Positions 1 to 8,187 of a stretch of 18,406 nt of DNA are shown here, piece by piece; within the stretch, counting starts at the first letter, position 1, and each line of letters opens with the position of its first letter. A model generated the notes under the pieces. It was not told the DNA's origin, searched no databases, and saw only the letters and a program-made list of their open reading frames with translations. The translations under genes and the position numbers were made by a program. The stretch spans positions 1 to 18,406 of the forward strand of contig CAYJPG010000052.1 of the NCBI GenBank assembly GCA_964371995.1. The letters run 5' to 3'. Origin of the DNA: SHZI01 sp964371995 (lineage in GTDB: Bacteria; Pseudomonadota; Gammaproteobacteria; Steroidobacterales; GCA-2729495).

Positions 1-1
1 C

Positions 2-727
2 CTTAAGGGACTCGGCCCGGACAGCGAGGAATTCGAGTTCGAGACAATCCAGATCGCGATGTTCGTCGGCGAGCGTTTCCTGGTTACGCGCCACTCCGGG
101 CCCTCGCCGAGCATCGACCGGCTCTGGGAGCAGGTGGGACAGGATCCGTCACCCTTCGCCAACGGGCCCGACGCGCTGGCGATGAGGCTCTCGCGCATCT
201 CCGTCGACCGCTATCTTGCGAAGCTGCTGACGCTGGAGCCCCGCCTCGAGGACATCGAGCAGGACATCGTGACAAGCCCGCACGACGAGATCCTCGCGGA
301 CCTGATGGGCTACAAGACCGACCTGCGCAAGTTCCGCCGCGTGCTGCTTTACCACGTGCAGATTTTCCTTGAGCTGATGAAGGATCCGCCGCCGCAGATA
401 CGCGCCGCCCGGGTCCACGAAGTAAAGGACGTATACGAGCACCAGGAGCGCGCCAGCAGCCTCGCGACGCTCTACTACGAGGTGGCCACCGATCTTATCG
501 AGGGCTACATCTCCCTGGCTTCGCACAAGCTCAACAACATTATGAAGATCCTCACGATCGTCACCGCGATCTTCGTGCCGCTGAGTTTCCTCGCCGGCGT
601 CTACGGCATGAATTTCGAGTACATGCCCGAGCTCAAGTCGCGCCTCGGCTACTTCGTGCTACTCGGCGTGATGACCGCCATCGCCACCGTCCTCCTGCTG
701 GTTTTCCGGAAGAAGCGATGGCTGTGA
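2..727 (+). CDS. CorA-family magnesium/cobalt transporter, C-terminal part (5' end outside window)
   Basis: Inner-membrane divalent cation channel of the CorA family, which takes up Mg2+ (some members move Co2+, Ni2+ or Zn2+). The frame is open from base 2, so the N-terminal cytoplasmic domain begins outside the window; about 241 residues remain, against roughly 320 in full-length members. Visible are the long charged helical region that forms the cytoplasmic funnel and stalk helix, a first membrane helix ending in the family signature YGMN (GMN at bases 605-613), the short acidic loop FEYMPEL that normally guards the pore mouth, and a second membrane helix ending in the basic tail FRKKRWL. 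The ATG at 59 is an internal Met, not the start. Family assignment is firm; the ion specificity and any paralogue name cannot be read from this fragment. Confidence 0.92.
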   Translation, partial: LKGLGPDSEEFEFETIQIAMFVGERFLVTRHSGPSPSIDRLWEQVGQDPSPFANGPDALAMRLSRISVDRYLAKLLTLEPRLEDIEQDIVTSPHDEILADLMGYKTDLRKFRRVLLYHVQIFLELMKDPPPQIRAARVHEVKDVYEHQERASSLATLYYEVATDLIEGYISLASHKLNNIMKILTIVTAIFVPLSFLAGVYGMNFEYMPELKSRLGYFVLLGVMTAIATVLLLVFRKKRWL

Positions 728-751
728 ATGCGCAGATGCCCGCGCGATAGC

Positions 752-768
752 GGGTCAGTTCGGGACCC
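752..768 (+). terminator. Weak hairpin after the CorA gene
   Basis: Inverted repeat GGGTC / GACCC with a 7-base loop lies 24 bases after the CorA stop codon. It has only a 5-bp stem and no T-run follows, so it is at best a weak or factor-assisted terminator. It may be chance. Confidence 0.2.
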
Positions 769-815
769 CTGAGAAGCTCTTTACATAACGTTCGCCGATA
801 TGGACATGTCGTTGA

Positions 816-1454
816 AAAGGGTGCAGAACGACCGACGTTACGTTTCTCGCGAATGCAAACCTGGCCGATAACGTCAGTTTTGGTGTGGCAGGCATCGGTT
901 CAACCGGTGGCATGCTTTGGCCAGCTGCCAATAACTATATTGCGGCGATGAATGCCTACGATAGCGGTAACGGCTATCTCGGTTTCAATACCTGGCGTTT
1001 GCCGAGCATGGATCGCAATCTCGATCACGAGGTCGTGAGGTGTAATCCGGTCTTCAGCCAGCCAGGCTGCGACGACAACGAACTGGGTTACCTTTTCTGG
1101 GGAGACGGCATCACCAACTCCAGCCAGAGCCCGTTCAGCAATATCGAGGGGCAGCAGTACTTTTCCAGTACGACCACTTATATCTATGTAAACAGCCTCA
1201 TCGGGTGGGTGATCACAAATCCGGAACAGCTGTGGGTTCTCAATTTCTATGCCACCGACGGCGCCAACTACACCTTGTATAAAAATGGCGCGGTGGGTGG
1301 TTTTGTCTGGCCGGTTATCTCCGGTGATGTCGCGGCAGTGCCGGCACCGGGAGCAGTCTGGCTACTGGCGACCGGTTTGCTCGCGATGGTGGGCAGATTC
1401 AGGAAAAGGGTAGCGTCCCCAATCCGCCGCGTCAGGTGCGAAATCGCGCCGTGA
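816..1454 (+). pseudogene. PEP-CTERM (VPxPA-type) exported protein gene, 5'-truncated remnant
   Basis: Remnant of a secreted protein anchored through a C-terminal PEP-CTERM sorting signal. The C-terminus has the order expected of these proteins: a GGFVWPVISGDV stretch, a short AAVPAPG motif, a hydrophobic helix (AVWLLATGLLAMVG) and the basic cluster RFRKR. The body carries NTWRLPS and ELGYLF, as in PEP-CTERM proteins with a DUF1566-like domain. The conserved N-terminal block (DVTFLANANLAD, bases 834-869) lies upstream of the first usable start codon (GTG at 885, then ATG at 912), and the frame closes at a TGA at 813-815 with no ATG, GTG or TTG between. No signal peptide can therefore be made in frame. 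Fourteen residues follow the basic cluster and run into the opposite-strand neighbour, which suggests the original stop is also lost. A frameshift in the assembly is the alternative. No exosortase gene is in the window. Confidence 0.6.
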
Positions 1455-1908
1455 CTGAGAAGGGCAGATCCCTGAGAGCGGCCCGTACGCGCTTGGACAG
1501 CTCGATGTCGGTGGCCTTGCCCAGATCCAGCTTGATCTCCATGACAACAAGTTCCCGCACATTCGCCGGGAGATGCTTGCGGTAGCTTCCCAGCAATTTT
1601 GGCGCGGCGATCAGCAGGATGGGAGCGCCGTCACTTGCACGGGCATCCTTGGCCAGCGCCGTCGCGACGCGCCGGACGAAGACCTCTTCGGAGTGTTCCT
1701 TGAGTCCGTGCCTGGACTGGTAGGCGTGGCGGCCACCGCCGACGCCACTCGTCACTCGCCCCGGGCGGCCGGTGCCGAGCGCCCGCTCGCGCTGTCTGCC
1801 CTCCGGATTGATCAAGCACTGCAACGGTTTCAGGGAACCGCGCCGGCTGGGAAGTTCGTAGAGCTGGGCCTTGACCTTGTCAGCCACCAATACACGAAAT
1901 GCCGTCAT
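1432..1908 (-). CDS. Host attachment family protein (PF10116)
   Basis: A 158-residue cytoplasmic protein of the 'protein required for attachment to host cells' family, thought to be related to the baeRF/eRF1-like domains. Recognisable features are the N-terminal beta strand FRVLVADKVKAQLYEL, an INPEGRQRERALG segment followed by GRPGR, a His-rich middle (GGRHAYQSRHGLKEHSEE), and the core strand PILLIAAPKLLGSYRKHL, then the ELVVMEIKLDLGK helix/strand. The ATG at 1908 has a good ribosome site (AAAGGGAG, 7 bases upstream). It sits 88 bp downstream of xseA on the same strand and could be read with it. Its 3' end overlaps the convergent PEP-CTERM remnant by 23 bp. The family name comes from an Agrobacterium phenotype; the molecular function is unknown and no host link should be inferred here. 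Confidence 0.82.
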   Translation of the reverse strand: MTAFRVLVADKVKAQLYELPSRRGSLKPLQCLINPEGRQRERALGTGRPGRVTSGVGGGRHAYQSRHGLKEHSEEVFVRRVATALAKDARASDGAPILLIAAPKLLGSYRKHLPANVRELVVMEIKLDLGKATDIELSKRVRAALRDLPFSVTARFRT

Positions 1909-1996
1909 TGTGCCGCTCCCTTTCCCTGAATGCCCGGTTGCCCCCAGAGTATACGTGGAAGCTCTGGTGCTGTTGGCAAGCAGGAAAGGGTGGCCC

Positions 1997-3337
1997 TTAT
2001 TTTGTGCGATCTACCGTTGCGCCGATCACGCCATCGGCGAGACGCGCAGTGATCGTATCGCCTGGTTTCAGCTGCGCGGTGCTGCGCACGACGCTGCCGC
2101 CAGCATCGAGTACCAGCGCATAACCGCGCTCCAGTGTTGAGAGCGGGCTGACCGTCTGCAGCCGACCGCTGAGCACAGCGAGCTGGCTGCCAGCACCTGA
2201 AACGCTGACGCGAATCGCTGCGGCAAGGCGCTGTCGGGCGCCAGCGACGCGTTCGGCGCTCAGCCTGAGTTGCATCACCGGCGAGACGCGCCGCAGGCGG
2301 TGCAGTGTATTGTCGATGCGCAGCGCATCCAGTGTGAGCCGGTTTGCGAGTGCGGCGGTCAGTTGATGACGCAGTTCGTCGAGCCGCTGCGCGTGCTGTC
2401 GCAACTGGTAGCCGGGATGGCAACGGGCAAGGCGTGCGGCGAGTTGCTGCTGTCGCGTGAGTGTACTGGCAAGCGTCCGTGTGGCAGCCAGTGCCGTGCG
2501 TCGTTCGAGTGCCTGCAGATGCCGCAGCCAGTCGCGGCTGTCGGGCACCACGAGTTCGGCGGCACCAGACGGGGTGGGGGCGCGCACATCGGCCACCAGG
2601 TCGGCGATGGTGAAGTCGATCTCGTGGCCCACGCCGCTCACGACCGGGATCGGGCAGTCGGCGATGGCCTGCGCGACGATCTCCTCATTGAAGGCCCACA
2701 GGTCTTCGAGCGAACCTCCGCCGCGCGCGAGGATCAGCACCTCACATTCGGCACGCTGGGCTGCAGTCCCGAATGCCTTGACGATATCGAACTTCGCCTG
2801 CTCGCCCTGCACCTGCACCGGGTAGATGATCACCGGGATGGCCGGGAAGCGGCGTCTGAGGATATGCACGATGTCGCGCACCGCGGCACCGCTCGGCGAG
2901 GTGATCACGCCGATGGCCCTGGGCAGCGCCGGCAGGGGCCGCTTGCGGCTCGGGTCAAAGAGCCCGGCGGCGGCGAGTTTCTGCTTGAGTTCTTCGAGGC
3001 GACGGCGCAGCAGCCCTTCGCCGGCCGCTTCGAGGTGATCGACGATCAGCTGGTAGTCGCCGCGTGGCTCATACAGGCTGACCCGGCCGCGGGCCAGCAT
3101 CTGCATGCCGTTCTCCGGCACAAATGCGCCGCCGCGGCTGGCGCCCCGGAACAGCGCGCAACGGATCTGGGCACGCTCGTCCTTGAGCGAGAAATACAGG
3201 TGTCCGGAGGCCGGCCGGGCAAGGTTGGAAATCTCCCCGGATACCCACATGCGCGGCAAATCCTGCTCGAGCAGCTGGCGGGCAAGCCGGTTGAGTTCGG
3301 AGACGGTATAAACCTGCTCTTTGGTGCCGGTGGGCAT
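1997..3337 (-). CDS. xseA: Exodeoxyribonuclease VII large subunit
   Basis: Catalytic large subunit of exonuclease VII, which degrades single-stranded DNA in both directions together with several XseB subunits and acts in repair and recombination. The 446-residue product matches the usual length of about 450. An N-terminal OB-fold (about residues 8-105, starting YTVSELN, with WVSGEISNL and GHLYFSLKD) is followed by the nuclease core with GVITSPSGAAVRDI (143-156), LARGGGSLEDLWAFNEE (203-219) and SGVGHEIDFTIADLVADVRAPTPS (234-257), and then a long helical C-terminal region that probably binds XseB. I chose the ATG at 3337 because the family begins just before this OB-fold; the reading frame stays open to 3451 but that would overlap guaB. 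xseB is not in the window. It is divergent from guaB, as in E. coli. Confidence 0.95.
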   Translation of the reverse strand: MPTGTKEQVYTVSELNRLARQLLEQDLPRMWVSGEISNLARPASGHLYFSLKDERAQIRCALFRGASRGGAFVPENGMQMLARGRVSLYEPRGDYQLIVDHLEAAGEGLLRRRLEELKQKLAAAGLFDPSRKRPLPALPRAIGVITSPSGAAVRDIVHILRRRFPAIPVIIYPVQVQGEQAKFDIVKAFGTAAQRAECEVLILARGGGSLEDLWAFNEEIVAQAIADCPIPVVSGVGHEIDFTIADLVADVRAPTPSGAAELVVPDSRDWLRHLQALERRTALAATRTLASTLTRQQQLAARLARCHPGYQLRQHAQRLDELRHQLTAALANRLTLDALRIDNTLHRLRRVSPVMQLRLSAERVAGARQRLAAAIRVSVSGAGSQLAVLSGRLQTVSPLSTLERGYALVLDAGGSVVRSTAQLKPGDTITARLADGVIGATVDRTK

Positions 3338-3380
3338 CGTCAGGAGGGCCTTCTGAAGGAGTAATGCTGCGGTTGGCCAG

Positions 3381-3409
3381 TTTACGCGCCCAGCCTGCCC
3401 GCGTACCAT
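3381..3409 (+). promoter_or_regulatory. Candidate sigma-70 promoter for guaBA
   Basis: In the 103-bp gap between the divergent xseA and guaB starts, TTTACG (3381-3386, four of six consensus bases) and TACCAT (3404-3409, four of six) are 17 bp apart. Transcription would begin about 25 bases before the guaB ATG. No clear Shine-Dalgarno sequence precedes that ATG. This is inspection only, and weak matches of this kind are common. Confidence 0.3.
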
Positions 3410-3440
3410 CCTCGCTCTCTCAGCCTGCGTACCCGATGCC

Positions 3441-4910
3441 ATGCGGATCATCCACGACGCCCTGACTTTCGACGATGTGCTCCTGCAGCCGGCCTATTCC
3501 GAGGTAATCCCGCGGGAAGTCAGCCTCAGCACCCGGATGACGCGCGAAATCACGCTGAATATCCCGCTGGTCTCGGCCGCGATGGATACAGTCACCGAGT
3601 TCCGCCTGGCCATCGCGATGGCCCAGGAAGGCGGCATCGGCATCATTCACAAGAACATGAGCCCGCACGACCAGGCCCGGCAAGTGGCTGCCGTCAAGAA
3701 ATTCGAGAGCGGAATCGTCAACGATCCGATCACTGTGCGCCCCGACCAGACCATCCGCGAGGTGCTGGATATCACCCACGCCCACCGCATCTCGGGCGTA
3801 CCGGTGGTGGACAAGGGCCGCACGGTCGGCATCGTCACCAACCGCGACCTGCGCTTTGAAACGCGCCTTGATGCGCCGGTCTCCTCCGTGATGACGCCGG
3901 AGAGCCGGCTCGTGACGGTGCGCGAGGGTGCAGACAAGAGAGAAGTCCTCGAACTGCTGCACAAGCACCGTATCGAGAAGGTACTGGTGGTCGCCGAGAA
4001 CTTCCAGTTGCGCGGCATGATCACGGCCAAGGATTTCCAGAAGGCCAAGGACTACCCCTACGCCTGCAAGGATGCGCGCGGCGCATTGCGCGTTGGCGCA
4101 GCGGTCGGTACAGCGGCTGATACCGACGAGCGGGTGAGGGCGCTGGTCGAGGCTGGCGTAGACCTGATCATCGTCGATACGGCACACGGTCACTCCAAAG
4201 GTGTGCTCGATCGCGTGCGCCGGATCAAACAGACCTACCCGAAGCTGCAGGTGGTCGGCGGCAATGTCGTGACGGCAGATGCCGCCAGGGCGCTGGTCGA
4301 TGCGGGCGCAGATGGCGTCAAGGTCGGCGTCGGTCCGGGCTCGATTTGCACCACACGCATTATCGCCGGTGTCGGCGTACCGCAGATCACGGCGGTCGCG
4401 AATGTGGCGGCAGCGCTGGAGGGTAGCGGCGTGCCGCTGATCGCTGATGGTGGCATCCGCTACTCGGGCGACTTTGCCAAGGCGATCGCAGCGGGTGCGC
4501 ACTGCACGATGATCGGTGGTCTGTTCGCCGGCACCGAAGAGGCGCCCGGTGAGGTCGAGCTCTATCAGGGCCGCTCCTACAAGTCCTATCGCGGCATGGG
4601 CTCGCTCGGTGCGATGGCCCAGCGCCACGGTTCTTCGGATCGCTACTTCCAGGATCCCTCAGCCGAACTTGAAAAGCTGGTGCCCGAAGGCATCGAGGGT
4701 CGTGTGCCCTACAAGGGTGCGATCACAAGCATCGTGACGCAGCTGATCGGTGGTCTGCGCGCGGCAATGGGCTACACCGGCTGCACGAACATCGAGGAGC
4801 TGCGCAGCAAGGCGCAGTTTGTGCGCATCACAGGAGCCGGCATCCGCGAGAGTCATGTGCACGATGTCACGATGATCAAAGAGCCGCCGAATTACCGGAT
4901 GGAGAATTGA
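3441..4910 (+). CDS. guaB: IMP dehydrogenase
   Basis: Oxidises IMP to XMP with NAD+, the first committed and rate-limiting step of guanine nucleotide synthesis in the cytoplasm. The 489-residue product matches bacterial GuaB length. The N-terminus ALTFDDVLLQPAYS is typical. Two CBS domains (about residues 95-205, with ITVRPDQTIREVL and MTPESRLVTV) are inserted in the TIM barrel and in this family mediate nucleotide control of activity. The catalytic loop is VGPGSICTTR with Cys303, followed by GVGVPQITAV; the barrel phosphate-site segment IADGGIRYSGD and the mobile-flap region RGMGSLGAM are present. The ATG at 3441 gives the standard N-terminus. The stop is 13 bases before the guaA start, so the two genes form the guaBA operon. 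Confidence 0.97.
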   Translation: MRIIHDALTFDDVLLQPAYSEVIPREVSLSTRMTREITLNIPLVSAAMDTVTEFRLAIAMAQEGGIGIIHKNMSPHDQARQVAAVKKFESGIVNDPITVRPDQTIREVLDITHAHRISGVPVVDKGRTVGIVTNRDLRFETRLDAPVSSVMTPESRLVTVREGADKREVLELLHKHRIEKVLVVAENFQLRGMITAKDFQKAKDYPYACKDARGALRVGAAVGTAADTDERVRALVEAGVDLIIVDTAHGHSKGVLDRVRRIKQTYPKLQVVGGNVVTADAARALVDAGADGVKVGVGPGSICTTRIIAGVGVPQITAVANVAAALEGSGVPLIADGGIRYSGDFAKAIAAGAHCTMIGGLFAGTEEAPGEVELYQGRSYKSYRGMGSLGAMAQRHGSSDRYFQDPSAELEKLVPEGIEGRVPYKGAITSIVTQLIGGLRAAMGYTGCTNIEELRSKAQFVRITGAGIRESHVHDVTMIKEPPNYRMEN

Positions 4911-4911
4911 C

Positions 4912-4915
4912 GGAG
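4912..4915 (+). promoter_or_regulatory. Ribosome binding site deciding the guaA GTG start
   Basis: GGAG lies 8 bases before GTG at 4924, inside the 13-bp gap after guaB. There is no ATG in frame before the conserved RRILILDFGSQY segment, so this site supports GTG as the start codon. Confidence 0.65.
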
Positions 4916-4923
4916 TCCTGTCG

Positions 4924-6534
4924 GTGAAAGCAGCAGCGGTATCCGCCCGCAAGGCCGACCGGGGCGATCTGACGGCCCGGCGTATCCTGATCCTCGACTT
5001 CGGTTCCCAGTACACCCAGCTCATCGCGCGTCGCGTGCGTGAGGCGGGCGTGTACAGCGAGATCCTGCCCTGGGACATCGATGCAGACGAGATCCGCAAC
5101 TACGCCCCGGCGGGCGTGATCCTGTCTGGTGGCCCCGAGTCGGTGGTGCTGGCAAAACCCCCGGCGATTCCCGACCTGGTATTCAAGCTTGGTGTGCCGG
5201 TGCTCGGCATCTGCTACGGCATGCAGGCCATGGCGGCGCAGCTCGGCGGCCAGGTTGAGGCGTCGACGCATCGCGAGTTTGGCTATGCGATCGTGCAGCC
5301 GACGGCTTCAAACCGCCTGCTCGAAGGCCTGGCTGATGTCGCGCATCCCGATGGCGTGCCGTCGCTCAACGTCTGGATGAGTCACGGTGATCGCGTCGCG
5401 CGGCTGCCGGCCGGCTTCAGCGCAATTGCCAGCAGCGCAAATGCGCCACTTGCTGGCATGGCGGATGAAAGCCGTAATTTCTACGGGCTGCAGTTTCACC
5501 CGGAAGTGACACACACCGAGCACGGCCAGCAGATCATCGAGCGTTTTGTGCGCGACATCTGTGCCTGCCCGGATACCTGGCGCGCCGGGAACATCATCGC
5601 GCGCGAAATCGACAGCGTGCGCGCGCAGGTTGGTCGCGAGCACGTGCTGCTGGGGCTGTCTGGCGGCGTGGATTCTTCTGTCGTCGCAGCGCTGCTGCAT
5701 CGTGCGCTCGGCGAGCAGTTGTTGTGCGTGTTTGTCGATACAGGTCTGCTGCGCCTCGATGAAGGCGACCAGGTGATGGCGGTATTTGCCGAGCATCTGG
5801 GCGTGAAGGTCATCCGTGTCAATGCCGAAGCGCGTTTCCTGGCGGCACTGGCGGGTGTCGCGGATCCGGAGGCCAAACGCAAGATCATCGGCCGGCTCTT
5901 CATCGAAGTCTTCGACGAAGAGGCCGCGAAGCACCCGGACATCCGCTGGCTGGCGCAGGGCACCATCTATCCGGATGTCATCGAGTCGGCTGGTTCGAAG
6001 ACCGGCAAGGCGCATGTCATCAAGTCACACCACAATGTCGGTGGCTTGCCTGCGCATATGAAACTGAAGCTGGTTGAACCCGTTCGCGAACTCTTCAAGG
6101 ACGAGGTGCGCAAGATCGGGGTCGAACTCGGATTACCGCGCGAGATGGTTTACCGGCATCCGTTTCCCGGGCCGGGTCTGGGTGTGCGCATTCTCGGTGA
6201 GGTGCGCCGCGAGTTCGCCGACCTGCTGCGCCTGGCGGATCAGATCTTCATCGATGAACTGCGGCGTGCGGATCTCTACGACAAGGTCAGCCAGGCCTTC
6301 GCGGTATTCCTACCGGTACGCTCGGTCGGCGTGATGGGCGACGGCCGCCGCTACGACTGGGTGATCGCGCTGCGCGCCGTCGAGACCATCGATTTCATGA
6401 CCGCACGCTGGGCGCATCTGCCCTACGATTTTCTCGACCACGTTTCCCGGCGCATCATCAACGAAATCGATGGCATTTCGCGGGTCACCTACGACATCTC
6501 CGGCAAGCCACCGGCGACGATCGAGTGGGAATGA
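4924..6534 (+). CDS. guaA: GMP synthase (glutamine-hydrolysing)
   Basis: Converts XMP to GMP using ATP and ammonia released from glutamine; it is the second enzyme of the guaBA branch. The 536 residues hold an N-terminal class I glutaminase domain (from RILILDFGSQYTQL, about 20-212) with catalytic Cys97 in GICYGMQA and the His192/Glu194 pair in FHPEVTH. An ATP pyrophosphatase domain follows with the P-loop SGGVDSS at 246-252, then the C-terminal dimerisation domain ending in the family hallmark DISGKPPATIEWE. The start is GTG, supported by GGAG 8 bases upstream. The N-terminus is about a dozen residues longer than in E. coli, a tail of no known role. All catalytic residues that can be checked are present. 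Confidence 0.97.
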   Translation: MKAAAVSARKADRGDLTARRILILDFGSQYTQLIARRVREAGVYSEILPWDIDADEIRNYAPAGVILSGGPESVVLAKPPAIPDLVFKLGVPVLGICYGMQAMAAQLGGQVEASTHREFGYAIVQPTASNRLLEGLADVAHPDGVPSLNVWMSHGDRVARLPAGFSAIASSANAPLAGMADESRNFYGLQFHPEVTHTEHGQQIIERFVRDICACPDTWRAGNIIAREIDSVRAQVGREHVLLGLSGGVDSSVVAALLHRALGEQLLCVFVDTGLLRLDEGDQVMAVFAEHLGVKVIRVNAEARFLAALAGVADPEAKRKIIGRLFIEVFDEEAAKHPDIRWLAQGTIYPDVIESAGSKTGKAHVIKSHHNVGGLPAHMKLKLVEPVRELFKDEVRKIGVELGLPREMVYRHPFPGPGLGVRILGEVRREFADLLRLADQIFIDELRRADLYDKVSQAFAVFLPVRSVGVMGDGRRYDWVIALRAVETIDFMTARWAHLPYDFLDHVSRRIINEIDGISRVTYDISGKPPATIEWE

Positions 6535-6537
6535 TCA

Positions 6538-6562
6538 GGTGCCTGTCGCGCCTGTCGGCACC
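6538..6562 (+). terminator. Possible terminator hairpin after guaA
   Basis: Perfect 6-bp inverted repeat GGTGCC / GGCACC with a 13-base loop starts 3 bases after the guaA stop. It lies at the right place to end the guaBA transcript, but no T-rich tract follows, so it does not look like a classical intrinsic terminator. The rest of the 181-bp gap to 6715 is GC-rich (including CCGCGG repeats near 6622) and shows no gene. Confidence 0.3.
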
Positions 6563-6704
6563 CAGCGAAATTCAATCTTGAGTCGCTGATAAAGTCACAC
6601 TTCGTTGCCGGCATGGTGCCCGCGGCCGCCGCGGCTGGATCTGATGGTCTTCAGGCCGGAATCCGCTGGCGGTTGACTGCCGAATATTGTCCATGAGGTC
6701 GTCC

Positions 6705-6708
6705 AGGA
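6705..6708 (+). promoter_or_regulatory. Ribosome binding site deciding the MFS TTG start
   Basis: AGGA lies 7 bases before TTG at 6716. Upstream the frame has no ATG or GTG before a stop at 6674, so this site supports initiation at TTG. Confidence 0.55.
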
Positions 6709-6715
6709 ACCCATC

Positions 6716-8098
6716 TTGAATCCGCAAAAATCCAGAACCCTGCTGCCCCTGTTGTTCACTGGCGTGCTGATGGGAGCGCTCGATCTCGCCATCGTCGGCC
6801 CGGCCCTGCCGGCCATCCAGGCGGACTTCGGCATGACCAGCCGTCAGCTGGCAGTGCTGTTCAACGCCTACGTGCTGTGCCAGATGATTGGCACGCCGAT
6901 GCTGGCGAAGTTTGCCGACCGCGTGGGTCCACGCCTGGCCTACCTGGTCAGCATCGGTTTTTTCGCCGGCGGGTCGCTGCTGCTGGTTATCGCGCCTGAT
7001 CCCTGGGTGCTGTACCTCGGCCGATCACTGCAGGGCTTCGGTGGCGGCGGTATCTTTCCCATCGCTGCGGCGGTCATCGGCAATACGCTGCCGCCCCGGG
7101 AGCGCGGCCCGGCCCTCGGCATCCTCGGCACGGTCTTCGGCCTCGCATTCCTGGTGGGACCCATCATGGGCGGGCTGCTGCTGCCCTATGGCTGGCAATG
7201 GCTCTTCCTCGTCAATCTGCCGATCGCCGCGGTCCTCATGGCTGGTGCGTACCGCGTGCTGCCGGCCGCTGCTGGCAGCGCCAGAAAGCCGCTCGATATC
7301 GGTGGCATTGCCACCTTGTCAGTGGCGCTTGCCGCGCTCGTGCTGTTCGTCAGCAGCCTGGACACCCGCGAACTGCTGCACAGCCTGCTTTCAGGCCGGA
7401 GCGCCCTGGCAGCCGGTGTGCTTGTGGTGCTGGTGCCGGTGTTCTGGCGCATCGAGAATCGCGCCGCTGACCCGATCGTCCGTCCCGGCCTGCTGCGCTC
7501 GCGGCCTGTTGCAACCGCTTCGCTGATAGGTACGTGCATCGGCGCCGTCCAGTCCGGTGGCGCGTTCTATCCGGCGCTCGCCATCGCGGCCATCGGGGTG
7601 ACACCGAGCACGGCGTCGTGGATGCTCCTGCCGGGCGTCCTCGGCGCAATCATTGCCTCGGCGGTTGCCGGCCGCCTGATAAACCGCATCAGCACGCGGA
7701 CGATCGTCACCGTGAGCGTGTTGATGGTCGTCTGCAGCCTGCTCATCTTCGGGCTGGCGCACATCAGCGTCGCGAGCTTTATCCTCGCCAGCGTGCTCGG
7801 CAGTACCGGCCTTGGTGGCGTGCAGGGCGCGCCACTGCGCATGGTAATACTCGAAAACAGCCTGCCCGGTGAGCGTGGCACGGCCCAGGGTCTGCTCAGC
7901 AACTTCACGTCGATGGGTCGGCTGGTCGGCGCGGCCCTGGTCGGCAGTATTGCTGCATCGGCCGGCAGTGGTGCCGTGGGCTACCAGGCGGCATTCCTCG
8001 GTATGACCGTCGTCGCGGGAACCATGGTTGCGCTGGCGCTCACGCTGTCGGCGAGAAGTGTCGGACAAACGGACGAGGCGAAGCCCTTGCCCTCGTGA
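6716..8098 (+). CDS. MFS transporter, DHA2/EmrB-like
   Basis: Polytopic inner-membrane transporter of the major facilitator superfamily, most like the drug:H+ antiporter DHA2 group (14 membrane helices). The 460 residues are almost entirely hydrophobic segments. The first helix carries the DHA2-type motif GALDLAIVGPALPAIQADF; the loop between helices 2 and 3 has a motif-A-like stretch KFADRVGPRLAYL, and a motif-C-like run GLAFLVGPIMGG lies in the fifth helix. The start is TTG at 6716 with AGGA 7 bases upstream. It stands alone on the strand, without an adjoining membrane-fusion protein or TetR/MarR regulator, so it probably works as a single-component exporter. The substrate cannot be predicted; drug efflux is the family default, not a reading from the sequence. 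Confidence 0.88.
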   Translation: MNPQKSRTLLPLLFTGVLMGALDLAIVGPALPAIQADFGMTSRQLAVLFNAYVLCQMIGTPMLAKFADRVGPRLAYLVSIGFFAGGSLLLVIAPDPWVLYLGRSLQGFGGGGIFPIAAAVIGNTLPPRERGPALGILGTVFGLAFLVGPIMGGLLLPYGWQWLFLVNLPIAAVLMAGAYRVLPAAAGSARKPLDIGGIATLSVALAALVLFVSSLDTRELLHSLLSGRSALAAGVLVVLVPVFWRIENRAADPIVRPGLLRSRPVATASLIGTCIGAVQSGGAFYPALAIAAIGVTPSTASWMLLPGVLGAIIASAVAGRLINRISTRTIVTVSVLMVVCSLLIFGLAHISVASFILASVLGSTGLGGVQGAPLRMVILENSLPGERGTAQGLLSNFTSMGRLVGAALVGSIAASAGSGAVGYQAAFLGMTVVAGTMVALALTLSARSVGQTDEAKPLPS

Positions 8099-8187
8099 GT
8101 CATGGCGGCGCGACCTCATTTCGTATCATGATGAAAGCTCGCGAAGATTGCGGAGCGGCGCCGGCAGGCTGAATTGAGGAGTTGAGA

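Noticed and set aside
2270..3364. 364-codon open frame antisense to xseA
   Set aside because: Shadow of xseA; composition is repetitive in Gly, Arg, His and Asp and shows no domain.
3338..3451. N-terminal extension of xseA up to 3451
   Set aside because: It would overlap the guaB start, and XseA homologues begin close to YTVSELN; the ATG at 3337 fits.
3420..4628. 402-codon open frame antisense to guaB
   Set aside because: Fully inside the conserved guaB gene on the other strand, with no family motif; explained by codon bias at the third position.
6614..6697. 27-codon ORF in the gap between guaA and the MFS gene
   Set aside because: Alanine-rich, no ribosome site and no similarity to anything I know; likely chance in GC-rich DNA.
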